Assembly: GCA_947034885.2 (NCBI GenBank) | Contig: OX344754.2 | Location: 18,742,501-18,806,500 of the forward strand | Origin: Thuidium tamariscinum | Taxonomy: Eukaryota; Streptophyta; Bryopsida; Hypnales; Thuidiaceae | Reading direction: 5' to 3' | DNA length: 64,000 bases | Shown: positions 45,574-57,100 of the stretch, piece by piece | Layout: each line of letters opens with the position of its first letter | Numbering within the stretch: position 1 is the stretch's first letter | Program-made: the position numbers and the translations under genes | The notes under the pieces: generated by a model | What the model was told of the DNA's origin: nothing | Seen by the model: the letters and a program-made list of their open reading frames with translations, nothing else | The model's database searches: none

Positions 45574-46923
45574 GAGTCTCCCGTGCTTGACGTCAAGATA
45601 GTACGTGAGGTGTGGTTGGAAGCGATCGATCCTTTGTATGGAGGCTGTAAATAATACCGAAGTACTGTATCCGAAGACAACAACACTCCGGCAGTGAAGC
45701 AGTTCATGTCGAAGCGCAGCCGTGAAGCTCGCGGAGAAGAACGTCTGCGGCTGAAGAAATGGAGGTTAGACGTTAGCCCTTTCCGAATGATTTACCTTGT
45801 GGGTGCTGCAGTTGTTGGTATCTGCGTTGATATTGACATGACTGAATTGTAATTGCAGGAGCAGGTTCATGTAATTCTCTTGTAATAACACGATTGTGAG
45901 GAAGGAATCCGTTGTGTACGAGGTATTTTGAAGTGGAGCTGCGCTACATGTGTATATTCTTTCAGTACGTAAGGTATATCGAAGCAACGGCGGTGTAATA
46001 TCGACGACCGGAAGTCTGAGCGTCCATGACTCAGAAAGGGTGGGGCTTCATATCGTGAATCTGTGCGTATGAAGTGTTATGTGAGGTAGTAGCAGTAGAA
46101 GTTATCGTCATGTCAAGTGGCGCTTCAAAAAAAATATGCGGAGCATTTTGTAAGAAGTGCAGTTTTTCACTGTGAAATAAAAGCATAGTATTTGCTCCAT
46201 GTCCGCAGTTGGTCGTCTGTCTGATGCGTCGTGTCATGAAATCAGGGGTTCATGATGTGTGCATTTTTTCAATTCACCCAGGTCGACATTCCTTGCTTCA
46301 TTTTGCATTCCTTCTGTTACATTCCTGAGGCACAGATAATGTAATAAAATAATCGTAGTGCTGACGTCAGGACGCAGCAAATGCAAGGACAGGTTTGGCT
46401 TTATTCTCGTCGGGCATGTACTTGGGTCGTACACGGTCAGGAGGGCAGGGAGGTGTGATACATTTCAGCAGTTCATGCTTTCCGCGGCCCTGCAGCCTGA
46501 TCGCATAGTTCTGTAGACGTAGCACAGAAGTCCTTGGCATTGCAAGATGACAAGATGGAAAGGTAAGCGGATTCTGGTCAGTGTAAAAATTTGTAGAAAT
46601 AATAGAAACAACGTTCTCGCGCATCGATATTTTTGAAGAATTTCTAAAGCCTTGTACACGCAAAAAAAACGGCATGAAAAGAGGAGGTTGTGCACTGCCC
46701 GCAGTGGTCAACGGCCTTGCGGACTCAGTCAAACATTATAATGCACACATCCGCTGCACAGATGAAGCCGTAGTGAATCGTCATGCACTCTAGAGCTTCT
46801 CGTGTTGTAGATCAAGCGGTAACTTCTGCTATTCCGTTGTTTCTGCAGTAGTTTCTGGGCTTCCACTGATTCCTAGTTCACGCAACCCTACTGTGCTTGT
46901 CAATGACTCGAACCACTAAAGGG
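45574..46923. other. piggyBac 2 right internal region
   Basis: Downstream of the zinc finger to the right end. No recognisable coding frame. Unlike element 1, no zinc-finger remnant was seen here. Confidence 0.4.
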
Positions 46924-47984
46924 TTAAAGATATTAGAAGCTTGATATGAATATTTTCTAATCATAAATTTGAACATCAAACAAAGTAAGAATGTCAAAGA
47001 AGTTGTACAATGTTATGTATTATTAATAGCACATGTAGGTGTGGTCTAAATTGATAATACTCCACCACTAACATTGTACCATATTCATTATTCAACACTT
47101 CTCAATTTTGTTTATAGAAAATGAAGCCATTCATAGTTACACCTCAAGTTTTGCTTCCCCCTTATTTCATAGTTGTTTCAACATTTGGTGCATTACTACA
47201 CTTTTTCAAAAATATTTTCACAACTACAAATTAGTCTAATGTTATTTGAAACAACAATGGAATATTTTATTATGTTTACCTAATGGTTAAATGTATAACA
47301 AAAGTTAAATTGTTTTAACATCATGTCATCAATAGACATTTCAATTTGAAATTAATACATATTTCATACCTTCTCATAAGAAGTTCCATTTCTTATAAGA
47401 TATCCTCTATGTGATAAGAGCTCCGACATGCTTTGACATCCTACTAAACAAAAAAGATTATTGTGTCTACAATACCCTCTTCATACAAACCTAGTAAATA
47501 AATAAACAGTACTTGCATCACAATACAATATTCAAATGCAATCTAATTAGCATGAGAGAGGAAATAGTCTCCTTTTGCATTCTTAAGTAATTGGAATTTT
47601 GGATATTGACAAGTTTCTTTTATCATCATTAATCTATCATCATGTGCTTGCAATATATAAGGGGTGAACATTTGGCATAAGATATCCACCAACATTTCGA
47701 AAATCCGAATGTTGTTTTGATGTAGACTATCAACATCAATTGAAAGGTATGAATTATAAAAGGTATTATTCCCTCATTAAAACCCCAAAGCATTCTCTAT
47801 CACAATTTTGAGAGCAATTTTATTGCAAAAGAATTAAAATTTGACAACATCCTTGAATCAACATTTCAACTTTAAGAGCATGAATCAATTAAAATAGAAC
47901 AAGCCCTTACAAGCACAGAATGAGGTGACCACTTTTTTTTATAAGTCTTGAGAAACCCTTGTAGAAGATGATTTTCATGAATTC

Positions 47985-48165
47985 AACCACGAATAATTGT
48001 TGATCCAATATTCTACACCACCATATTGAAAATGTGAAACAATACCTTTGAGTAATTGTTGATTCAATATTCTACAACACCATATTAAAAATATAGAAAT
48101 AATATCTACAAATAATTGTGGATTCAATATTCCTACATCACCATATTCAAATTATTGACACTGTA
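47985..48165 (-). repeat. Tandem units in the Harbinger-like loop, copy 2
   Basis: Three units of about 60-75 bp sharing GATTCAATATTCTAC and CACCATATT. The corresponding site in copy 1 has two. Confidence 0.6.
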
Positions 48166-49699
48166 ATACCTTTGATTCACAACATTGATTCAATATAACT
48201 TGTGGCATTGCTCAAACAACCTTAAGTGTCTATTTTGAGTTTGTCATGTTGTTTCAATAATGGTGAAATGTTCATTTAAAGTTCTTAAGAATTTGAGATG
48301 TCACTAGAAACGTAAGAATTGTGCTTGAAGTTCAATTTTAGATTTCATTTGGACATCATATAATAGCTTCTTTCAACAAAAAAAATAGAACTAAAAGAAG
48401 TGGGAGAAGCAAGCTAACATTTATCTCTAAAAATCCACTTGAGATTTTGAAGCCTCATCTCAACAAATTCTAGAGAGGTGTGTGGAAAGGACATTTTTTG
48501 GGGACATTTTTGAACACCTCCTCTGAAATTTGTCCATAACATTTAGGTGGAGTATTGAAATCTCAAACGGATTTTTGGAGGTAAAAGTGTAATTATTTCC
48601 CCAACTTTTCTTAGTTTGAAGTTTTTTGAAAACATATAGTCTACTATGTTTAAATGAGGTCTGAAATTTGACTTTTATCACAATTCCTGCATTTCCACAA
48701 CCATGAATGGAGGAGCTCTTTTTTCTCCTAAATCACATATCCCACATGGTTTGTTTCACCCACCACTACTCCACTAGCATAAAGAGTTTCTCTCCTCTCC
48801 TTCTTCACTACAAGATTGACTATGAGGCTCATGAGAACATGTGGCATAAAATTCTCATCATTGCTTCTATATTCTTATTGGAAATCATGTGATCTATAGC
48901 ATTCTCATCTACTTTGTTGGAAAAATCAAATTTAAACCAAAATTAGAAGTAGACTGATGGGTCTCGAGAGGGCTGGTGGAGCAGCCCCTTGATCTGCCTG
49001 CATCCCATTCCTGCCCCGAAAGAGGCTCAATAGGGACATTCTGTCTAACCACGCCCCCTGTAAATGCACCTAAAACTTTACTAACAACAGGTGCGAACAT
49101 ACCCTAAGAAACTTCTTGATGGAAAACCGTTATGTTGACTCTGCGCTATTTTGAATAACTCCAATATCTACGTCATACTGTATGTAAATATTAGTCTCCG
49201 CTAATCGGTCTGGGTGAACTGGACCCTCGTGGCCACAAGTCATGATCACAGGGATGCAAGTAAAAACAAGAACCGTGTGACCGTGAAGCTGTGTGTTATG
49301 TGAACAATAATATTCGTCTGTTGCTAGAAAATACTAAAAGACTAAATAGAAAGGAAATTGAACAAAATTATTAAAATGCTATAAATACGGAACTCAACAA
49401 GGTTTTCCTAAGCAACCCTCTTCAGCTAGCCAAGGGTCCGCCTACGTCTTAGGTAGCCTCCACCCTTGACCAAACAGGGTCTGCCCAGGCGCCTTCTTAA
49501 ACAAATGTTTATCTCTGCAATGTGAATAGGGTTATAGATAAGATTTGAAAAATAGAGTTCAAAAATCCACCAAGTCGATGCCATGAACTCTGTCCATAAG
49601 GAGAGAGTTAGTAAAAGCCCCCTATTCTATTCTATGCTTGATTAATTTATCCAACACAACACACCCAGCTATCTGACTGCAAACATGAATTCAGAATTT

Positions 49700-50330
49700 G
49701 CAAATTGTATCGTGCGTGGGAAATTTAAAAAATTCAGCGTTTTCCCAAGTGACCGAGCGAGGAGGTCAGTTCACCCTGGCCCACTAATCAGATTCATGGA
49801 AATTCTTAAAACAAATGCCGAATCTGGCCTTCGCAAACGGTATCGAAAGGAGGGGCTGCCGTACATTTCGTTCTCCTCCTGATTACCGGGGGCCAAGTCA
49901 GCATCACGAGGGGGGAGCTTTCCTGCTTTGATAGAGTCCACCGCCCGAGGCAAGCGGCGATTTGGGGATTGTCGGTTAAGCCGGTCACTGCAACTGCCTG
50001 GGAAAGAGAGACGCAGAATCTAGAAAGATGGGATCCCGCCTCCCGTGACAAGGACGTAAAAGTTATTTAACGGCCGGAAAGAAATAGAAAAGAGAAACAT
50101 CAGAGAGAGCGTGAAACGAGGAAGGAGAGCCGCTCTACTAGCGACTCTTGGGCTGCCTGCGTCTCCGAGCTCCATCCTTGTTGTTGCGAGAGCAATTCCG
50201 CTCTCCATTCCGCAAATTTTGTGCGTGGGATTGATTTCTTCCATGCTGATCGCGGATGCTCTTGCAATTTGTATTTCGCTTGCGTTTCTTTTGGAAGGTT
50301 TGGAGAAACAAGCGTGAAGTATGTCCGCGG
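49700..50330 (+). promoter_or_regulatory. Possible promoter and first leader exon
   Basis: A local GC and CpG increase, with a purine-rich GA stretch at about 50,080-50,130 of the kind often found in plant leaders. No TATA box or start site can be assigned with confidence. The link to the gene at 54119 is inferred only from position and strand. Confidence 0.3.
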
Positions 50331-51473
50331 TTGTTGGCTGTGAAGCTCTTTTCTCGCTCGCGGTAACGAACTGACTATGGTCGGAGAATTTTGAGCGTCT
50401 TTTCTGTGTAGGAGTTTGAAGTCTGGTGAGGAAGGAGCGTTACTTACTTATAGTTGTTTGTGTGACGGGGATGAGAGGGCTAGCGGACCTTCGGTTCAGA
50501 TTAGAGTGTGTTGCGTCGCTTTAATTTCAGTATGGTGCGGTTCGGTTATGAATGTATTGTGCGAATTGCAGGGGCGATTTTCTTTTGCCCCTGTTCTTAG
50601 ACTTTCGGAGCTTCGTCTTAGTTGGAGAATGATCAATTCTGTATTTTCGCAGTAAAGATGACGGTGCGATTCACTTCTTCGAATGCAGCCATTAGTCTTT
50701 ATGAGGTCGTTGAGATTTTGAGCCTTTTTTGGTTGTGGTGTTGGAGCTTCTCTGGTTAGGGCTTGTGCGAATTGCTGGAGCGACTTCGTATTGAGAGCCG
50801 GTTCTTGGATCCTTTTAGCTTCGTCTTGTGTGGAGAGGTATCAATTTCTGTATTTCTGGACCAAGAATAACGTGGCGACTCATTTTTCGTTTGTCATCAT
50901 GAGTTTGTTGAGATTTCTGGTCAGTATCGAATGAAAAATGTTTTCTTGTCTTGTTTGTAGTTTAGCACGTGAAATTTTAGAGGCAATCGCAATTGTAGAT
51001 GCAGCATTGCCCGTGTCTGAAGAAGTCACGCATAGTTTTGAACGCCTTGACCATCTGACGTAGCGATTCTTCCGTTCCCAGTTTCTAGGTTAATATGCTG
51101 CGAGTCACGGTGTCCTTGAGTTCCAGCTTCGTTTTTTCCATGCATAATCGATTTCAAGCTTTTCGTGTTGGAAGATATGTTTTTGCTGTGCACTTGGTAT
51201 TTTGGTTCGAAGCTTGGTTTGAACCATGATTTCAACCTCAAGAAGGTCCTTGTTACTATGTTTTAGGGTGTCTAGGATATTTACATATTTTCCAGTGAGG
51301 TGTTGCACACGTGTCGAGGATGTTTGTCATTATTATTCTCTTACGTTAAAGTCGCAATCAATCTGTATATGTGTTTTATTTTTTCGATTATTGTAGGCAT
51401 TTCGTCTACTTATTGCGCGATGTTCACTGTTCAATTCGGTGCTGGAAGTCTTCAGAGTGATCGTGGTTTAAAG

Positions 51474-51518
51474 CCAGGTGTGCGGATATGTGTCCGAAGG
51501 AGACGTATCCGCACCTGG
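51474..51518. repeat. Strong 45-nt hairpin in the leader region
   Basis: CCAGGTG(TG)CGGATATGTGTCC pairs with GGAGACGTATCCGCACCTGG around a GAA loop, giving a stem of about 20 bp with a small bulge and two mismatches. It is too short for a typical plant microRNA precursor. It may be a chance or transposon-derived palindrome. Confidence 0.6.
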
Positions 51519-54118
51519 ATTTCCTATGAAGAGGTGGAGTTTCCTTTTGCCTGGATGTTTAAATTGCATCGAAACCTAAAGTGGGTGTTCGCTGGCTTAG
51601 GAAAGGGTGTGTCTTCAATTCCGGACTGAAAGCTTCTTGTGCGGTACGCAAAGTAGTGCACGAAGAGGCTTTCAATCGGTCAACAAATTTTGAGAGTTTT
51701 GATGCGTTATAGAAGGTTTATTGAAAACACTGAGTCCTCACAACAGACAACACGATTGCACGGGTGCAAGTGTGAAAATTCATAGGGTTTATTTGTTTCT
51801 TCTATGCTTTTCGTTGCTTCGTAGCTTTGTGTGGTGAAGTTTTGGTGTATTGCTTTTGCAATGATAGAAGTGGAATTTTTAATCGGTTTGGGATCTTCTT
51901 CCTGATTTCATTTGTGGTAGTCTTCTGGAGTCGTAATATACCTCCTTGATACTAATATTCTTCGAAATTAGCCTATGCTATTTTGTCAATTTACACCCTC
52001 GATCTTATCCTATGATGTGTTGCTCATGTCTCTCCGTTTATGCTGTGGCAAGAAATGTTTGGCATTTTGGATGAATTCTCACTAATTAGCCCCTACTTTG
52101 CGTCTTTACAGCATCCGGACGGATTGGAGGGCAGTGCGACTGTACGGTGTTCAGGGATACGGTGTATTTTATAATAAAAAGCAACAAATACCTCTCAGAG
52201 CTGGTAGACTGAGACCGACGAGGCTAGGAGCATTCCCCGACTGGATACAGTACCTGTTGTTGGAAAATTCAATTGTCTACGTTCTACTTCAGGGACATAT
52301 GATTCTGTCGGTGGTCTTGAAATCATTCAAGTATCCTACAAACTTTGAAATAGTGACTGCTGAGAGACGAAAATGAGTCATTGAGGAGCTTGTTTAACCT
52401 CGCATGCTTTTCTGCTCTGATCAAGAAGATGTAGTAGCGGATAAAAAGTTCTTAATTGCATGCCCCTGTATGAGCTCTTAACTTGTATACCTTGAATTAT
52501 TGACAGATTCGCAGCTAGAAGGTACAAATCTGGACGAGGGGAGCATCTTTGTCCTGAGGCTCAAAACCCTGGAAACAGGAGCGCGAATGGCAGAGAGGCC
52601 TTCAATTTGTGTGAGCTGAGAAGGGGTGAAACGCATGTGAAATGTCGGATTGGATTGTACAGTTACAGAATGCTCATGATTAGCTTCTCACTAGTACGGG
52701 AACAGCATTTATCTTGCCGGCTTCCTGGCGTACTCGACTCTACATGAAAGTGGTACTTGGATGGATATTTATGGCTCTTAGAGTGAAAATCTCATAAGTA
52801 TGCTGGAGTTTGTTGTGATTGTAAGCGGTGGGTTGGGCTACATTCTTGTGACTGGATCCTTGATTTACAAAGAAGAGAATATGCGAAATCTCTGGACAAA
52901 GTAAGCGAAGCATATGCCAGAGTATCAAGCAACTGATGAGAATCATGACAATGCAGTTAGTACGACTCATTTCTGTTTCACTTTAAGCAAGAGGGTCTTT
53001 AATAGACGTTTCATCTCGGGAGCTACAAAATGGTTTGGCTGGTGGGGTCAAGATCGAGATCGTAGGGCAGAACTATAACCTTGTCAAGGGTAGGCATACT
53101 GAGACAATAGTTTATCATTTCAAACGCAATGACAGGACTAGAATTTGACTTTAGGCTTGAGATCTCTTCATGACCTTCGAAATTCTAATCACCTCGTTGT
53201 TTTATCCTTGGTTCACTGAGGAGCTCTTTATGTAAGAAGCAACGTCTTTGCTCTGCGACCAATGACGAGTCACTAGGTAAGTCCTGCATTGTGAGCTTTT
53301 TAATTCTTGTTGGATTGGATCTTCTCTATGCATTCGCGAACCTGTCAAAATACAAAGCACAACATACGAATCAACGTTTTTTTTCTACTCATTCTTCTTA
53401 TCAATTTTATGATTTATGATAAATATGATCTGATAGCTTAGTGGTTTACTTTCATTAAAATTGGATGCATTTTTGCTATAGCGTTCGGTTGGCCTTAAAC
53501 TTTCATTTTTTGACCTTATAATTGCCACATTTGTGAGCTGTGAATTGACACGAGAGTAAATTGTATTCGAGGATGTGCAGAATCAGCTCTGTGTTTGTTT
53601 TGTGAATCGTCCTTTAATAATTAGTTAGCAAATACGTTCAAGTAGCCTCGTGATCGCAATAATCAGTTGAAATCATTGGAAGCGATAGTTCTGATTCATT
53701 CCTGGAGCTTAGATCGAGAAGTCTTTACTTTTCAATCAAGATGGCTTGCTTTGTATGCAGGTAATTCTTGAAGATATTATCGCTGTTTGTTGGAACATCT
53801 CGGAGGAAGCTATCTTCTTTGTGCCTCATTTTGTGCCTAATGCTGTATTGTAAGCACTACAAGGGCGCATGCGTGGATTATGCTCCAGATTGCCCTTACT
53901 TTTAAGAATTACGAGATCAAGATCATTAGGTCTGATTGGTTTTTCTCTACCCTGCCCTTCAAAGTGAACATATATGAGAGTCGGCCTTAGCGAGCAGGTC
54001 AACCGACCTGCTTTTACGAACAGTCAGAAGGAGACCGTGTCTATTACTGCAAGATACATTTGAATTCTGCGCTCAAGGCGAGGTGTTATGTGTTTGAGCC
54101 AGTTCTTAGTACAAAACC

Positions 54119-57100
54119 ATGGTAAAGTTCGCAAAACAGTTGGAACTAACCTTGGTGCCGGAATGGAGAGGAGCGTACTGCCAGTACAAACTCTTGAAGA
54201 AGAGATTGAAAAAGATTAAACAAAACCCTTTGGATATTCCAGACGGTCCTGGATTGAGCTCAGTTTCTGGAAGTCCCCTTGATCGTGGGCACAGTCGTCG
54301 AAAGAGCTTCTGGTCGCATATTGATCTCATTCAGGTACCTTATCTAAACTAGTTTCTCGGTCGATAAACTCACCAGCTGGTAGGTTCCACTGAGAAATTA
54401 GAGTAGCTGGAACTTTTTCTGATTTTTCAAACTTAGGTTTTATTCTTTATTGACATGCTCTATTGGAGTGTTTTATTGAATTATTACTTTTAATCTTGGG
54501 AAACATCATGAGATCTTGATTCTCATCGAATTTTTCATTCTGCTCTTCAGGTACATAATAAAAAGTCGGAGACCGGAGACGACTGCGTTTATGAAACAGA
54601 GTTACTAGGGCCAATCGCTCACTCTGTATATGATCAAGCATTTTTCGAAAGCTTAGATGCACAGCTTAATAAAGTAATTGCCTTCTATAAACGAAAGGAG
54701 GAGGAGTTTGTGCAGCGAGGTTCCATTTTAGATAAGCAGATATGTGCACTTACCGGTGTGAAGAAATTGCTGGAGCAGGACCGCATTAGGCAAGATGAAT
54801 ATAGTGAGAGTGGAAGGCAGTCCGAACTTGGTACGTTTAACCACACCCTTACAAGAATGTCGGATCGAACTTGGATAAGTTATTGGAGAAAGTAAGTTCG
54901 CGTAGTACTTTTATGTTGTGCCTGATTTAAGAGCACACTAATGTTTTTTTGCGAATTTAATTTTCATATGGCTAAACTGCTGGTAAGATGACACCTAATG
55001 TGAGTGACTTTGGTTTTACGTTATGGCCTCGTAGATCCAATCTAATTGTTGCTTTCTGCATGAGCAACTTTTCTGGAGTATTAAAACCGTGATTTCTTCA
55101 GGGGAAGCTTTGGCGAGCATGGAGGCTGGCTTGTATGAACAGAACGACGAGCTGCTCGAGTCCATTGCTAAGGCCGCATTTTCTGCCACTGGTGTGCCCA
55201 GCTTACCTATAAGGCGAAGGACAACCGAACCAGCGGACTCTAGCTCACTCGGGTCTACTTCAAGTTCAGCCTCAACAGAGGTTCCTGTAGGCAATCTGTC
55301 AAGGAATGCAAGCACCAGCCAAGTTAGACTAATTATTCCACGCACTACTCCTGCACATACTATTGCAGCACTCACACAGATGCTCTGGGACGATGTCCTC
55401 AGGCAGTCAAAAAGAGCTTCAACGGCTTACAGAGGGCGGGAGGACTATACCGTCAGTCAGAAGAAGGTTCAAAGTGCTACACTCATGTTACGCGCGGCTT
55501 ATGTTGAGTATTATCGTGGGCTTGGTTTGCTGAAAAGTTTCAGGTATGCAAACTCTCATGTACTTTTTGTAATTAATGCTTCCTGTTGCAATCGTCACCT
55601 TGATCACGCTGTGATTTACGCCTTCGGAAGCTACCTGGCTCTCCCCCATGTTGTATTGCCATATTTCGACGTTTCAAGCTCACATCGTTCAACTTGTTGG
55701 ATCTGTGACAGTTCGTTGAACTTGCTGGCATTTGCCAAAATCATGAAGAAATATGATAAGGTAGATTCAAATTGCAGAAGTTGATAATCTGATTGTGTCA
55801 CAGCACTTTGGTACATGGTTAATCTTCCTACAATAGAGGACCTGCAGTTTGAATGGACATTTGACATGTTACCGCTATAATTTTTCTCATATCAATCGTG
55901 CTCTCGTACATTTCGAATAGTTTAAACTATTGGTGTGTCTGACTATCTGCGAAAAAAGGCCGTGGCCTCCCCTTAGTAATTTTCAGTCGTTGCTCGCTAA
56001 TGCGTCTCTTGCATGTCTTATTTGCTTTATTTGGGGACTTGCGATAAGATGCATGACTTTCTCAAGCTTTCTCGTTCGTGGTAAGCAGGTGACCGGCTTG
56101 GACATAGCTGATAAGTACATGGAACATGTGGAGCGTACTTACATTAACAGCTCTGAGAAAGTAAGGATTCACCGTTCTTCTTGAAGGAAGTGGTGAAGTC
56201 TATAAAAATATCTACTTTCTGCCGTTCAGACTCCAGAGAGAAAAATTGGTTCCTGTTGCTAAATTGGGGGTTAAATTTGCTCAAGTGAAGTAGGTTATTG
56301 CCCCTACCCACTGCTTGGGCATTGAGGATTCGAGAACAACACAGTCTGTAATTACAGTCATCGCTTTGAGAAGGCTACATCCGGGGGTTGGGCAGAGTTG
56401 CTGTTGTTAGATCTACGATTTTTTTCCTGTCTCCATGTTTTCAAAGTTTTCTTCATTTCCCTACCTTCCCGTTTTTATATCTGTATTAATTTGCAATCTT
56501 GATTCTCGAGTCAACCTCCTTTCCGACGATTCTTATCTATCGTATCCTAAGTTCATTGAAGTAGAGAATGTGCGAGTCTCTCTGGATTCAGAAAGTCCTA
56601 ATTTAAATTATATTGATTGCCCTATTTTTATCTGTACCTCAGGTTGCATTACTGATGGATAGAGTCGAGGAGATATTTACGGAACATTTGACAGGAGGGC
56701 ATCGTCGACAAGCCATGGCGGCACTAAGGCCCCTGCAACAACCAGCGTCTCATCATGTGACATATTTCCTTGGTACAGAAATCACACTGAACGAACATAG
56801 TGGTGTCTTTTTGCACGAAATTCTATTAAAGCCAGTATATTGAATGAGCTGAAGTGTACACGACATCTAGACTTCCTTAAAATTAGCTACGCCAACTGAT
56901 GGAAATTTTTCTGGGAAATTTTCATGCAGTAACATTTGTATGAAGATATCTGTAGCTGCATCCCTAAATTTAGTTCAGGTGTCCATCTTCTGGATTTACA
57001 GCTCTTTGAGATTAAAGCTCTTGTTCACGTGTTCCTTTCAGCTGGAGTGTAGTCTATTAAATGCGGGAACAACTTTTGGGATAAATAAAGATAAGAAAGG

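Larger units (their letters stand above)
39873..46927 (+). mobile_element. piggyBac element 2, 7.05 kb with TTAA duplications
   Basis: TTAA at 39873-39876 and 46924-46927 enclose ends CCCTTTAGCGG and CCACTAAAGGG, an inverted repeat of about 11 bp. The subterminal palindrome GTCCATTTTATGGAC is at 39894-39908. Gene order is as in element 1: arginine-rich module, Tudor-like segment, DDE core, zinc finger. It lies in the loop of a Harbinger-like element and is itself interrupted by a 398-bp MITE. The coding part also has a stop at 44956-44958 and a frame change near 42885, so it is inactive. It could still be moved by a related enzyme because both ends are intact. Confidence 0.9.
38495..49104 (-). 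mobile_element. Harbinger-like element copy 2 (3.56 kb plus insertion)
   Basis: Ends GGGTATGTTCGCACC and complement with a TAA duplication (38492-38494 and 49105-49107). Arms 38495-39296 and 48306-49104 look identical, with a mismatch only at the inner edge. They differ from the arms of copy 1 at very roughly one base in eight. The loop is the same as in copy 1 but reversed. It is interrupted by a 7-kb piggyBac element (39873-46927), without which the element would be about 3.56 kb. Near the piggyBac site it keeps about 120 bases that copy 1 lacks between two ACATAAC repeats. No Harbinger transposase is present. Confidence 0.85.
49108..54118 (+). other. Upstream region of the PHO1-like gene
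   Basis: Five kilobases between the nested transposon and the PHO1-like start codon with no supported coding exon. GC and CpG rise at about 49,700-50,330, followed by T-rich, intron-like DNA. This pattern suits a promoter and one or more introns in the 5' leader. The open frames here (for example 50111-50317 and 52098-52376) have no recognisable domain. Confidence 0.4.

Noticed and set aside
50111-50317. A 68-codon frame (MKRGRRAALLATLGLPASPS) upstream of the PHO1-like gene
   Set aside because: No domain, a length expected by chance in a GC-richer stretch, and no splice context. Better explained as leader sequence.
54232-54239. GGATATTC, which fits the P1BS phosphate-response motif GNATATNC
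   Set aside because: It lies inside coding exon 1 of the PHO1-like gene, encodes part of LDIP, and is expected by chance every few kilobases.
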